Positions 37,097 through 46,158 of a stretch of DNA of 62,048 nt are shown one piece after another; the first letter of the stretch is position 1, and the number at the start of each line of letters is the position of its first letter. The translations under genes were made by a program, and so were the position numbers. This DNA comes from a virus. Under the pieces are notes generated by a model. The model was not told where the DNA came from and did no database searches. It was given only the letters and a program-made list of their open reading frames with translations. The stretch spans positions 1-62,048 of IMG/VR virus record IMGVR_UViG_3300027856_000009, one strand, 5' to 3'.

Positions 37097-38170
37097 TCAG
37101 AACAGCTCTTGCTGCGCGCGATCGAAGCGGCAGCGGTAGCGCTCGTCGGGCCCGTACTTGCCGAGGTACTCCAGGCGCCCCGAGGCCACCTTCTTGTCGA
37201 GGAACGCCTGTCCCTCATCGCCGACCGCGCGCGCGTGCCAGTCCGCGGAGCCGTATGCCTGCATCAGCTCGCACCAGAGGTCGAGGACGCGGCTCCCCGC
37301 GCCGCGCTGCTTCTCCTTCGCGATGATGAAGTAGAGGACGCCGAGCGCGCCCTCGTCCGTCCGCATGATGTAGCCGCTCGCGTAGGCGTCCCCCTGGCGT
37401 TCGATCCCGTGAGCGTCCATGCGGGTGGAGCCGGTGATGGGATCGATGCGCTGCCCCATGCCCCCGGTGGCGCCGATCTCGATGATGGCGGTGTTGTCCT
37501 TCCCCCGCGCCTTCTCGACCGTGATGGTGTACTCGATGCCTTCGTGCGGTTGGTCCCACTCGACGGGTCCGACGTCGACAAGGAGGGGCGCGAACGGGGG
37601 CTCCTGGATGTTGAAGAGGTCTTCGACCGACGGCAGCGTTCCGCCGAAGCGTCGGAGTGCTTCGAGCTGCTCCATATGCATGTCGAAGGCGCGCTTGATG
37701 TCGGGGGGCGGACGCCCGCTCGCGTGCCACTCCGCAAACTCCAGCGGCATCTCAGCGGCGACCATGTTGAGGGCGATGCGGCGCACCTCTTCGTGCGCAC
37801 GCTCCAGCTCCCGCTGCTTCGCCTGCTTCGCTTTCTGCTCGCCGCGCTTCGTGCGCGCGCCCTCCAGTCGCTCCAGGACGGTGGCGTCGTCGGTGGCCCG
37901 CGCGGACTTGATGAGGAGGTTGGTGGCCGCCTCGATGAGCGACGTGGTGCGGACGTTGCTCCAGCGACCGCCGCCGTACTTCTTCTGTCGCTGCAGCCGC
38001 TGCTTGCTGAAGTGGTAGCGCTCGCCGCTCGGCATCAGGAAGTTGCCGTAGTGGTCCTCGCGGTAGCCCTTCGCACGCAGCCACGCCTGGATGACGCGCC
38101 TGGCGTTCTTGCCTGTGATCTTCTTCCGATCCCAGGCCGCGAGGATCGCGTTGGCGACCTCGGGGTTCAC
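37097..38170 (-). CDS. Protein with GNAT-like C-terminus, unknown function
   Basis: 357 residues from a GTG at 38170 (MNPEVANAILAAWDRKKITG). The N-terminal half is helical and basic (KGYREDHYGNFLMPSGERYH, KQRLQRQKKYGGGRW). The C-terminal part (about 210-355) has YTITVEKARGKDNTAIIEIG, ALGVLYFIIAKEKQRGAGSR and a helix, then FLDKKVASGRLEYLGKYG. That is an N-acetyltransferase-like order with a R-G-A-G-S pyrophosphate loop. The assignment to GNAT is tentative. Shares its first residues with the next gene. Confidence 0.6.
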   Translation of the reverse strand: MNPEVANAILAAWDRKKITGKNARRVIQAWLRAKGYREDHYGNFLMPSGERYHFSKQRLQRQKKYGGGRWSNVRTTSLIEAATNLLIKSARATDDATVLERLEGARTKRGEQKAKQAKQRELERAHEEVRRIALNMVAAEMPLEFAEWHASGRPPPDIKRAFDMHMEQLEALRRFGGTLPSVEDLFNIQEPPFAPLLVDVGPVEWDQPHEGIEYTITVEKARGKDNTAIIEIGATGGMGQRIDPITGSTRMDAHGIERQGDAYASGYIMRTDEGALGVLYFIIAKEKQRGAGSRVLDLWCELMQAYGSADWHARAVGDEGQAFLDKKVASGRLEYLGKYGPDERYRCRFDRAQQELF

Positions 38171-39186
38171 GCTGTCCCCCTCCCCGACAGGCACACCTCT
38201 TCGGGAACCGACCGCCATGCGCCGTCCTGGTCCCGGTAGAAGGCCGCTTCGCAGAGGCTCAGCGCGCCCTGAACCATCAGCTCGGGACGCTCGAACGAGG
38301 GGGCCGTGAGCAGCCGCGTCGGGAAGTTCGGGAACGGCTTCACAGGGTCGCCGAACAGGTCCACCCACGACTCGACGAGCGACTCGATCTGCCGCTCAAT
38401 GAAGAGGTCGCGCGCCCACTCGACATCGTCCTGCTCCAGGATGCACTCCGGGAACAGAAACTCTGCCTCCGAGAAAATGCGGACACGCTCGGGGTCGTCT
38501 GCCGGGACCCACATGGACTCCTGGCGGAACGACCCCATCAACTGCGCGTAGAGGTGCGTCAGCTGCAAGGCGGCTTCTGTGTCGTACTGAGTGCCGCACT
38601 CGGCAATTGCTTTGAGCTGCTCCTCCACGGCGACAGCAATCTCCTCCTCAAACTGCCCCTGCAGTTCTTCGGGGCTCATGTCCTCCCACTCCTCCTCGTC
38701 AATCCCGAGCGAGTCCGGGTCGGACACGAGCAGTTCCGCCTCCTTGTACGACGGCTCCAGATCATGCACGCGGAACGCCATCCCCTTCGCTACCGACGCC
38801 ACGTAGTTGAGACGGAAGGCGACGGCCGGGTTGCTTCTGGCCTTCTCGTGATGCTCAGCAAACACATTGCAGGGCGTCGTGAATAGGTACTCGTTGTCGC
38901 CCGCAATCCGGTCGCGAGCGAAGATCATGCTGCTCTCGTCGCCCCACCGCTCCTCCGCTTCCGAGGCGGGCATGAGGGAGCCGCCATCGCGCATGATCTG
39001 CAGCAGCTCATCGCCGCCGCTGAGGGTGGTGAGGACATGGAAGATCAACGGGTCCTTCATGTCGAACGGGAGCTGCCGGTGGCGTACGACGTCGGCGTAG
39101 TCCGGCCTGAATCCAGACACGTCCGGCTCATGGGGCCACCTGATACCAATCCGCTCGACCATGCCGTTTCCCACCTCGGGGTTCAC
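38167..39186 (-). CDS. Large soluble protein, unknown function
   Basis: 339 residues from a GTG in a GTGA overlap, starting MNPEVGNGMVERIGIRWPHE. Acidic, mostly helical, with segments FHVLTTLSGGDELLQIMRDG, SMIFARDRIAGDNEYLFTTP and a Glu-rich middle. No motif recognised. The start MNPEV is shared with the downstream gene (38170), including the same codons, which suggests duplication of a start region. Confidence 0.6.
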   Translation of the reverse strand: MNPEVGNGMVERIGIRWPHEPDVSGFRPDYADVVRHRQLPFDMKDPLIFHVLTTLSGGDELLQIMRDGGSLMPASEAEERWGDESSMIFARDRIAGDNEYLFTTPCNVFAEHHEKARSNPAVAFRLNYVASVAKGMAFRVHDLEPSYKEAELLVSDPDSLGIDEEEWEDMSPEELQGQFEEEIAVAVEEQLKAIAECGTQYDTEAALQLTHLYAQLMGSFRQESMWVPADDPERVRIFSEAEFLFPECILEQDDVEWARDLFIERQIESLVESWVDLFGDPVKPFPNFPTRLLTAPSFERPELMVQGALSLCEAAFYRDQDGAWRSVPEEVCLSGRGTA

Positions 39187-39812
39187 CGGAGACCCGCCAT
39201 CTGCTGGTTGTCCTGAGGGACGAAGGCGAGGAGGTTGACCTTGTCGAGCAGTTCGTAGATTTCCCTCTGGTGCGGCGCGAGCGTCGCGTACGGCAGGTTC
39301 GCGAGCCACCCGGCCTGCATCACGGTGAGCACGTAGCCGTCGTCGTCGTCGGTGCCGTGTTGGTCTTCGCCGATGAGCGTGTTGAGCGTCATCTCCAGGT
39401 CGGAGCCCTTGGGCACGGCGAGCGAGACGGTCCGGGCCGACGGGTCCCACGGCGGCGGCGGCTTCATGAGGTCCGCGCGCAGGCGCTGACCGCCCTTGTC
39501 GTACTCCTCCTCCGCCTCCCAATCGTCGAAGATCGCGATTTCGGGCTCGTCGTCCGTGAAGCTCCACCGCGTCGGGTCCAGAACGCCGCCGTCGGCAAGC
39601 TCGACCCAGCCGTGCTGGATGAAGGGGTTGTTCCTGTAGTCGCGCCAGTATCCGTGGGGGTCTACCGGCCCGCGGTAGTGCCCGTAAACGGCCTCGCCGC
39701 CGTCAACCAGCGACGCAGCGGCGACGGCGACCTCGTGGCAGCGACCGGGCCACGTGTCGGCGGGCCCCACAATGTCTTCGAGGTCTTCGATGTCGAGGTG
39801 GTAGCTCTTCAT
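39183..39812 (-). CDS. Possible cysteine-protease/transglutaminase-fold protein
   Basis: 209 residues from the ATG at 39812. The N-terminal half carries C25 in WPGRCHEVAVAAASLV, H67 in PFIQHGWVELADGGVL and D79 in LDPTRWSF. Cys-His-Asp in this order, with His-Gly-Trp-Val-Glu before a Leu-Asp-Pro-Thr-Arg strand, is the layout of transglutaminase-like and papain-like folds. The C-terminal half is acidic and unassigned. Whether it is an active peptidase is unknown. Confidence 0.55.
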   Translation of the reverse strand: MKSYHLDIEDLEDIVGPADTWPGRCHEVAVAAASLVDGGEAVYGHYRGPVDPHGYWRDYRNNPFIQHGWVELADGGVLDPTRWSFTDDEPEIAIFDDWEAEEEYDKGGQRLRADLMKPPPPWDPSARTVSLAVPKGSDLEMTLNTLIGEDQHGTDDDDGYVLTVMQAGWLANLPYATLAPHQREIYELLDKVNLLAFVPQDNQQMAGLR

Positions 39813-41233
39813 GCGCGCACTTCCTCGCCCTGCTCCCGGATCGCGTCGGCGACGTGCCAACCGTACTCCAGGTTTGCCCACCCCTGGACAGCGAGCTTCT
39901 GGTGGATGTCCATGTCGGCAGGGCGCCACTCGGGAGCCATGACCTCGGCGATCTCATCGGGCAGATCGACCGTCACGAGGCGCCCCGTGAACCCCACGTC
40001 GGCGAGAAAGTTGCGAAACCCGTCGACCGCCTGCGCGGGCGCCACCGCCATCGGGAAGCTGCTCATCGGCATCACGCCGTTGGCCTTCGCTTCGAGGTAC
40101 GGGTAGCGGAGCTTCGAGGTGCTGACGGCCTCTCGCTCGAAAATCTCCTGGGCCTCCTCGGGACCGAGCCCGCGGTAGTAGACGCGGCCGCGGTCCTTCA
40201 CCTCACGCTTGAGCTGCGTCACGCGCGTCAGCCGACTCGCGACGCCGGGGCCGTGCAGCTCAGGAGCCTGCGGACTGCCGAGCGGCCAGACGTTCATGTC
40301 GAGGTAGTACATCCACTCGGAGTCGCCGGTGAGTTGCTCGAACGCGCTGATCGCACCCTCCCTGTAGAACGTCCCGGTCGTCATGCTCCAGACGTCGGTG
40401 TCGTAGACGAACGTCGGCGGCTGCTGTCCCTTCCTCATGTTGGGCTTGAGCGAGCGCAGCACCGCGCCGACGTCCGCGACCATCACGAAGGGCCCGAAGT
40501 TGGTGGCTGGGATCTGACCCACCGCCAGCGACGGGAACAGCAGCCCTCCGCACGAGTTGATGTGCGCCGCGTTGTCCGCCCAGCTGCCCTGGCGCGTCAC
40601 GTTGTCCATCGAGCCCATGGCATGCGTGACGACGAAGTAGTCGCTCCGTCCCCAGGCCGCGACCTCTCCCCCCGCCTCGTAACCTTCGAGCGGGCCGATC
40701 AACTCGCAGAAGTCGACGCCAGGACTGTTGAGCGCGTGCGCCGCGTCGACGATGGGTTCGGGGAGCAGCCACGGCGGGCGCTTGCCCCCGTCCTGCATGC
40801 GCCCCTTCTTGGCCGAGTAGTAGTCGTGGGGCCACGGGTAGCCGGGCTCGGGGATGAAGGTCGCGGCGAAGTCCTCGTAGGGCTCGCCCCAGCCCAGGAC
40901 GTGGCCGCCGAGGTTCGGCATCTTCATCACGAACTCGGTGACGCTGGCAGGTCCACGGTCCCAGCTGAAGCCGTCGAAGCCCTCGATTCCAGCCTCGCGT
41001 AACGCGTACTGTACGTACTCCCACTGGAAGGGCAGTCGACCGGTCTCGTACTCCCCGTCGATGAGGCCGAGCGCGACGGCACGGCGGAGCTTCTCTGGCT
41101 CCATTACCCACGCCCACCGCACGGAGTTGTCGCTGGTCTCCCAGGCGTACACGTCCTTCACGTAGCCGCGGGGGAAGAGCGCCTTGCCGAAGCGGAGCAT
41201 CGTGTCCCCGAGCTGCTTCAGCTCCGGGCGCAT
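39809..41233 (-). CDS. Large protein, unknown function
   Basis: 474 residues. Tyr/Trp-rich soluble protein with segments VYAWETSDNSVRWAWVMEPE, YPWPHDYYSAKKGRMQDGGK and VTEFVMKMPNLGGHVLGWGE. The middle (about 210-330) is beta-rich, the C-terminus helical (MDIHQKLAVQGWANLEYGWH). No signal peptide, membrane span or motif. Coupled on both sides. Confidence 0.6.
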   Translation of the reverse strand: MRPELKQLGDTMLRFGKALFPRGYVKDVYAWETSDNSVRWAWVMEPEKLRRAVALGLIDGEYETGRLPFQWEYVQYALREAGIEGFDGFSWDRGPASVTEFVMKMPNLGGHVLGWGEPYEDFAATFIPEPGYPWPHDYYSAKKGRMQDGGKRPPWLLPEPIVDAAHALNSPGVDFCELIGPLEGYEAGGEVAAWGRSDYFVVTHAMGSMDNVTRQGSWADNAAHINSCGGLLFPSLAVGQIPATNFGPFVMVADVGAVLRSLKPNMRKGQQPPTFVYDTDVWSMTTGTFYREGAISAFEQLTGDSEWMYYLDMNVWPLGSPQAPELHGPGVASRLTRVTQLKREVKDRGRVYYRGLGPEEAQEIFEREAVSTSKLRYPYLEAKANGVMPMSSFPMAVAPAQAVDGFRNFLADVGFTGRLVTVDLPDEIAEVMAPEWRPADMDIHQKLAVQGWANLEYGWHVADAIREQGEEVRA

Positions 41234-43038
41234 CAGTTCATCGCCTCGTCTTGGAGGAGGTCTTCGGGCCAGTCATTGCTCTCGCCACGCTTTTCGCCCA
41301 TCCCCCGCCAGAGTTCCGAGGCTGAGTGGTAGCCCATCCCCGACATGTTTGAGCGGTCGATGTGAAGTAGCTGCCAGGCGTTGTTGCGAAGCGTCAACCC
41401 GTCCATGTCGGTGAAGTCGAACGAGACGTTCTGCGCCCTGCTGCCTTCGATGACAGCGTCGGTGAAGTCGCACCCGCTGAAGTCCACGTTCGCCAGCACG
41501 CACCGGTCGAAGTGCGCCTCGACGAAGCTGCAGTCGTTGAAGCTGTTTCCCTCGAAACGGGAGTCACGAAACAGTGCGTCCTCAAAAGAGCAGTCCTTGA
41601 TGCCCGAGCCGTCGGGCGTCCACCATGCGCCGGTCGCTACGCCCTCGTCCAAGACGGTGTTGTTGAAACTCGCCTTGTCAAAGGAGCAGTCGAAGAACTC
41701 CATGAGAGAGCAGCTCTGAAACGTCGTTTCCTCGAACCTGACGCCTTCCCACCCGTCACCACCTACGTTGCACTTCACAAAATGAGCGCCGCGGAAGTCC
41801 GCCTGGTCGAACGGCACGTCTTCCCACGCCCACTCGTCGGTGAAGTCGATGTCTCTGATGGTGTGCCCCTTGAACTGGATGGTCTGGTTCGGCATCGCGA
41901 CCATGAGGAGCCCGAGTGGGTCGGCGTCGAAGTATTCGTTGATGAACGCCTGGGCGTAGACCCGGTACTTCTCAGCCGGCATCTCGTTCTGCTTGCCACG
42001 GATCTGTACGAACTGCCCGAACTTGGTCAGCCCCGACCGGATGAAGTCGGCGGGGCGATCCCATACGTCGCGCGCGCCCAGCGGAACCGGCTCGATGACA
42101 GTGTCGGCAACGTCCTGGTCAAAGCCCCATGGCGCCGCCTCCCCCACGGCAGCGTCAAGCGCCTGAGTACCTTTGATCCAGCCCTCGGACTTGATGTTGG
42201 GGCGCCACTCGATCGTCGTGTGCGGCTTCCCCTTCGGGTCACGGAGCGAGTAGATGCGTACCTCGCCGTGCTGAACCTGCTCGCAGTACCCGCCGACGCA
42301 GTGGCCCATCACGTCGCCCTCGGCTTCGAGTTGCTCGCGCGACGTCAGGTCTTGAATCGTGTAGCCGTCGTCGAACTCCATGACGACTACGCCCTGCGGA
42401 ACACCGCTGCCGTAGTCGACCTCGAAGTCCTCGACGGCGGCGAGCGCGGTCGCGAGGTCCGTCTTGTTGAGGTCGACCTTCTCCTGTTCGGCCCACATGC
42501 CGATGACGGGCGCCTTCTTCTGGAGCGCCGCGACGGCGTCGTAGTAGTCCTGCGGCGTCACCTCGTTGTAGAAGTCCGCGCGGTCTGCCCACTCCCCATG
42601 GCGCTTCCCTGGGCCGTATTTCTTGTAGCTCTTGGCGACCGACTTATCGAGGCGTCCTAGCTCGCGCGCGACCCAGGGGATGACCACGTCGTGTGCGTGC
42701 CGCTCAGGAAGTGTCCCCTCCAAGAAGCCCGACATGATCGTCAGGATGGAGTCGTACTCGCGCCAGCCCTGGGGCGACAGCTCTTGCTGCGCGCCGCCGG
42801 GAACCACATCAAACCCACGCAAGGCCTGGTCCGCGCGGGAAATCCCGGCTGGCGATGGATACAGCTTGCGCAACGGGGTGTCGAACCGGCGCTGGTACTC
42901 CGAGACAGCGGAGTCGCGGCCGGTCAGGAGGAGTGCGACGGTGCCCACGTCAGGGATGATGCCTCTCCGGGGCGTGTCCTTGTACGCCTTGATGACGTGC
43001 TTCATCCGGCCGATCGGCTTGTTGGGTACGAGCGTCAT
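41233..43038 (-). CDS. PcfJ-like domain fused to pentapeptide repeats
   Basis: 601 residues from the ATG at 43038. The N-terminal third is helical. Residues 235-280 (EGDVMGHCVGGYCEQV, then EVRIYSLRDPKGKPHTTIEW) match the PcfJ signature of M-G-H-C-V-G-x-Y ... I-Y-S-L-R-D ... T-I-E. From about 400 to 565 there are pentapeptide repeats with [AS]-[DN]-[FL] steps (FDQADFRGAHFVKCNVGG, FQSCSLMEFFDCSFDKASFN, FEDALFRDSRFEGNSFNDCS, VLANVDFSGCDFTDAVIEGS), a right-handed quadrilateral beta-helix. PcfJ is a phage/conjugative-element protein of poorly known role. The fusion to a long pentapeptide helix is notable. Confidence 0.85.
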   Translation of the reverse strand: MTLVPNKPIGRMKHVIKAYKDTPRRGIIPDVGTVALLLTGRDSAVSEYQRRFDTPLRKLYPSPAGISRADQALRGFDVVPGGAQQELSPQGWREYDSILTIMSGFLEGTLPERHAHDVVIPWVARELGRLDKSVAKSYKKYGPGKRHGEWADRADFYNEVTPQDYYDAVAALQKKAPVIGMWAEQEKVDLNKTDLATALAAVEDFEVDYGSGVPQGVVVMEFDDGYTIQDLTSREQLEAEGDVMGHCVGGYCEQVQHGEVRIYSLRDPKGKPHTTIEWRPNIKSEGWIKGTQALDAAVGEAAPWGFDQDVADTVIEPVPLGARDVWDRPADFIRSGLTKFGQFVQIRGKQNEMPAEKYRVYAQAFINEYFDADPLGLLMVAMPNQTIQFKGHTIRDIDFTDEWAWEDVPFDQADFRGAHFVKCNVGGDGWEGVRFEETTFQSCSLMEFFDCSFDKASFNNTVLDEGVATGAWWTPDGSGIKDCSFEDALFRDSRFEGNSFNDCSFVEAHFDRCVLANVDFSGCDFTDAVIEGSRAQNVSFDFTDMDGLTLRNNAWQLLHIDRSNMSGMGYHSASELWRGMGEKRGESNDWPEDLLQDEAMN

Positions 43039-43742
43039 TCGAGGTCGTCTTCCGTGAGCCCGAGCCGCTTCATGTCCGAGGCGCCGCGGACGATGACCCA
43101 CAGGTCAGGTTCACCCGCGAGGTAGGCGCCGTAGGCCCGGTGGTTCCCGTCCCGCAGCTGGGCCGTGATCTTCCCGAGGTCACCCAGGTTCTGCTCGACC
43201 GCCTCGTCCGCGCGCTCGGTCATGTCGGCACGAATGGTGTCGGCGTCGTCATCGTCCGCCGCGTAGGTCTCGATGTAGTCGTCGGGGTTGGCGATGTACT
43301 CGTCCAGCTCCTCGTCCCCCGCCGTGAACGGGCGGGTCATCCCGTGCGACGCGAACAGCTCCTCGCGAGCCAACGCATGCAGCGACTCCTCGACGTCGTC
43401 TAGCGTGACGTCGCTGAGTAGTACCGGAGGCGCGTTGATGAGCGGCTTGTCGCCGGAGCCAATCAGCTCGGCGAACGCGAGGACTTTCCCGGGCTCGAAC
43501 GGGTTCCCGGGGGCAGCGTGGATCTGGTCCCAGTCGAGCTTCATCATGCGGCCCTCGGTGCCGACCCAGCGGACCTTCCGCCCGTTGTAGATGGCCCCGG
43601 GGTCAACGTCGTCCTCTTCGGGCAGCCAGCCCTCCTCCTGCATGCGGATCAGCAGGTCGTAGTCGGGCGACACGGAAGCGAACGCCTCACCCGCGTCGAA
43701 GAGGGGGTCACCGGCGTCTGGATTCTCGACCAGACGGGTCAC
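43035..43742 (-). CDS. Possible ParB/sulfiredoxin-like domain protein
   Basis: 235 residues. The C-terminal part reads ITAQLRDGNHRAYGAYLAGE, then PDLWVIVRG. The DGNHR-x-x-A/Y motif is the catalytic signature of ParB-like CTPase/nuclease domains and of sulfiredoxin. Only this motif is clear; the rest is acidic and unassigned. Coupled to the PcfJ-like gene and to a membrane metallopeptidase. Confidence 0.5.
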   Translation of the reverse strand: MTRLVENPDAGDPLFDAGEAFASVSPDYDLLIRMQEEGWLPEEDDVDPGAIYNGRKVRWVGTEGRMMKLDWDQIHAAPGNPFEPGKVLAFAELIGSGDKPLINAPPVLLSDVTLDDVEESLHALAREELFASHGMTRPFTAGDEELDEYIANPDDYIETYAADDDDADTIRADMTERADEAVEQNLGDLGKITAQLRDGNHRAYGAYLAGEPDLWVIVRGASDMKRLGLTEDDLE

Positions 43743-44338
43743 CCGAGCAGGCCTTCTTGCTGCTCTCGGTGTTCGTCACGCAGATCATCCCAGCTCTTGC
43801 CGACCGAGGTCTGGCGAACGTAGTCGGTCTGCGCGTACGCGCTCCGCTCGTGCTCGGTGTCCCGGTAGATTCCCTTCGGCCCGTAGCGCAGCATCGCGGT
43901 CAGAAAGTTGGTCGCCTTCGTCGCGACGCCGAGGACCCAGCCGATTCCCCAGACAGCGAAGAACTCGCCGACGTCGATCCCCGCCAGCAACGCGGCCAGC
44001 GTCGCCGTCAACAGCCCCGCGAGGAACGACCACGCGAGCGCGTCCTCCCACTGCTTGATGTGGACGAACTCGTGGCGCTCGGTGCGGTTGTCGACCTCGG
44101 GCGTCTCGTCGTAGGCGTGCGGGTGGTAGAGGATCGCGCGGCCGAGCGTGGTGCTGTAGCCCCAGAACTTCGCGGCCCACTTCCGTGTCCGCGTCGTGAG
44201 AACGCCCGCGCCCTGGAACCTCAGCGACTTCCACTCCGCCATGAAGAGGAGGCAGAGCAGGATGAGCCAGACGTAGCCGAGCACGACTGCGGGCAGCGCG
44301 AACGCGAACAGGACCCAGCCCTGCGGATTGTTCTTCAT
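43739..44338 (-). CDS. Membrane zinc metallopeptidase-like protein
   Basis: 199 residues from the ATG at 44338. A double hydrophobic N-terminal segment (10-34) is followed by RTERHEFVHIKQWEDA with the zinc motif HEFVH (residues 89-93). A second membrane pair lies at about 103-145 (WSFLAGLLTATLAALLAGID and WGIGWVLGVATKATNFL). The third ligand could be the Glu in YRDTEHERSAYAQ. This is the layout of small integral membrane peptidases. Possible roles are virion protein maturation or membrane remodelling. Adjacent to a second HExxH protein. Confidence 0.72.
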   Translation of the reverse strand: MKNNPQGWVLFAFALPAVVLGYVWLILLCLLFMAEWKSLRFQGAGVLTTRTRKWAAKFWGYSTTLGRAILYHPHAYDETPEVDNRTERHEFVHIKQWEDALAWSFLAGLLTATLAALLAGIDVGEFFAVWGIGWVLGVATKATNFLTAMLRYGPKGIYRDTEHERSAYAQTDYVRQTSVGKSWDDLRDEHREQQEGLLG

Positions 44339-45483
44339 CGTCGCCTCCTCCTTCGGTTCGGGAGCACGCGCGGACGTGAGCGCCCGGCGTCTTCGATCTC
44401 GAACGCTGCCATGTCGTAGATGGCCCGTGCCACTCGTCGCTGGTTCGTGTCGTCGAGGCGCGGCCACATCTCGCGGACCGACGTGCTGTGCTGCCGTGCC
44501 CACTCCAACAACACCCGGCCAGTCGGGCCTTCCTCGTCACTGAGGCGCAGGCGTAGCTCCAGGAGCGTAAACTCATCGGCCAGCTGGTCGACAGCCTCGG
44601 TGAGCCGCGCCGCGACCTCGTGGGGAAGGTTGTAATAGGCACCCCACTGCTCGGGGGTCCACGCCTCGTCTTCCTGGCCCCTGATTTGAAACCCGTCGAT
44701 GGGGGGGGAGGAGAACTCTACGCCCATCAGCTCGGCGATGTTCTCGGTGCAGAGTTGCAGGTCTTGGAGCTGCTGATTGTCGCGGTCCTGCGCCCGGAGC
44801 CCCTCATCCATCGCGTGGGCCAGCTCGTGACGCAGCACCGATTCGAGCGTCCTGAAGAGCGCGTCGGGCTTGTAGGGCTGGTTGAACTTGACGCGCATGA
44901 CGATCTGATAGCCCTGCACAGACGTCCACATACAGGCTCCGGCCAGCTCATCCGGGTCGATGCTCTTCGCGTCGCGCCGAGTCATCCCCAGCGCGCGAAA
45001 CGCCTCGCGTTCCACGGCGCGACGCTTTGTCGCGGACAGCTGAACGACTTCAAAGTCGGAACCCAAATAGCCCGTCCCAACAACCCGGCTGCCGCTCTGG
45101 GAGGGCGAGTACCCCGGAGCGTTCGGATCGACCAGGGTGAGCGACACCTTGGCGTGGGGAGCGCGAGGCTTGATGCTAGGCACCTTGTAGGTGCCGACGG
45201 TCACGGCGACGCTGTCACGCAGCATCCGCTTCTGGACCTCCGGCGGCAGCATCCGCACGCTGTCGCGCTTGTACTGCGACACCGGCCGAGGGACGATTCT
45301 GACCGTCGGACCGGACGACACCTGCTCTCCGAAAATCGCCGCCAGGAGTTCGTCCTCGCCGCTCGGAGCGACGCTCTCGAACGCCCCCCTGACCGCCCGC
45401 ATCATGCGAGCGACCAGTGGCTCGGGCAGCTCGATGCCGCCGGTGCGCCGCCCCTTCCGGCGAGTCGTCCTGCGCCGAGCCAT
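44335..45483 (-). CDS. Zinc metallopeptidase-like protein with Arg-rich ends
   Basis: 382 residues. Both ends are basic (ARRRTTRRKGRRTGG at the start, VLPNRRRRRR at the end). LESVLRHELAHAMDEGLRAQ has the HExxH motif at 219-223; the next ligand could be the Glu of ENIAELMG. The Arg-rich termini are of the kind seen in putative virion proteins here, so this peptidase may be packaged. ATGA overlap with the membrane peptidase. Confidence 0.7.
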   Translation of the reverse strand: MARRRTTRRKGRRTGGIELPEPLVARMMRAVRGAFESVAPSGEDELLAAIFGEQVSSGPTVRIVPRPVSQYKRDSVRMLPPEVQKRMLRDSVAVTVGTYKVPSIKPRAPHAKVSLTLVDPNAPGYSPSQSGSRVVGTGYLGSDFEVVQLSATKRRAVEREAFRALGMTRRDAKSIDPDELAGACMWTSVQGYQIVMRVKFNQPYKPDALFRTLESVLRHELAHAMDEGLRAQDRDNQQLQDLQLCTENIAELMGVEFSSPPIDGFQIRGQEDEAWTPEQWGAYYNLPHEVAARLTEAVDQLADEFTLLELRLRLSDEEGPTGRVLLEWARQHSTSVREMWPRLDDTNQRRVARAIYDMAAFEIEDAGRSRPRVLPNRRRRRR

Positions 45484-45487
45484 CGTC

Positions 45488-46144
45488 TCAGCGCCTGCGT
45501 CGCCTGCGATTCTTCTTCGGCGCCTTCTTCCTGCGCGTCAGCCACCAGCCGAGTCCGACGAGTCCGACGACGCCGACCCCGGTCGCGATCCAGATGGCGT
45601 AGTTGGTCTCCGCGTAGGGGTTGCGGATGTCGGTGGGGAGCGGCGCCGCTTGCTGAACCTGTCGGACGCTCTGGACGGCCGCCCGCTTGGCCGCGAGGAG
45701 AGCGGGGGGAAGCTCCGCGGGCGGCGCGGGAGCGCCTCCGGCGAACTCCCTTGCATGCGCGGACGTCTCCTCGGCAGTGAAGGTCATGTCGGTGGGACGC
45801 GCCGCAAGCTCCATCGCCGCCTGCACCTCGGCGAGCTGCTCCTCCACCTGGCCCCGTCGGTCCCCGTCGGGGTTCTCTCGGAGGTAGCGAATGTATCGGT
45901 ACGACGCGTCCCGAAAGCGGCCGAGCCGCTGCATCGTCAGGCCGATGATGACCAGCATGTTGGCCGTCGGCAGCAGGATGAACGCCTCATCGTAGCGCCG
46001 GTTGGCCGTCGCGTAGTCCCCCGCACGGAAGGCCGCGTTGCCCTCGTCGACGCGCTGCTGCGCCAGGGCGCGCACCCCCTCGTCCGCGGTCTCGACCGCG
46101 TGGCGACGGCGCTCCAGCTCCAAGATTCCGAGTGCGTAGCTCAT
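45488..46144 (-). CDS. MSYALG-start TPR-like membrane protein with Arg tail
   Basis: 218 residues. MSYALGILELERRRHAVETA, then two or three TPR-like helical hairpins (about 28-110: ALAQQRVDEGNAAFRAGDYA, NRRYDEAFILLPTANMLV, LQRLGRFRDASYRYIRYLRE). A Pro/Ala linker, one transmembrane helix (about 185-202) and KKAPKKNRRRRRR at the end follow. The tail is nearly identical in form to that of the gene at 7969. A TPR suggests protein-protein contacts in assembly. Confidence 0.75.
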   Translation of the reverse strand: MSYALGILELERRRHAVETADEGVRALAQQRVDEGNAAFRAGDYATANRRYDEAFILLPTANMLVIIGLTMQRLGRFRDASYRYIRYLRENPDGDRRGQVEEQLAEVQAAMELAARPTDMTFTAEETSAHAREFAGGAPAPPAELPPALLAAKRAAVQSVRQVQQAAPLPTDIRNPYAETNYAIWIATGVGVVGLVGLGWWLTRRKKAPKKNRRRRRR

Positions 46145-46158
46145 GGTGCTCCAGGGTA

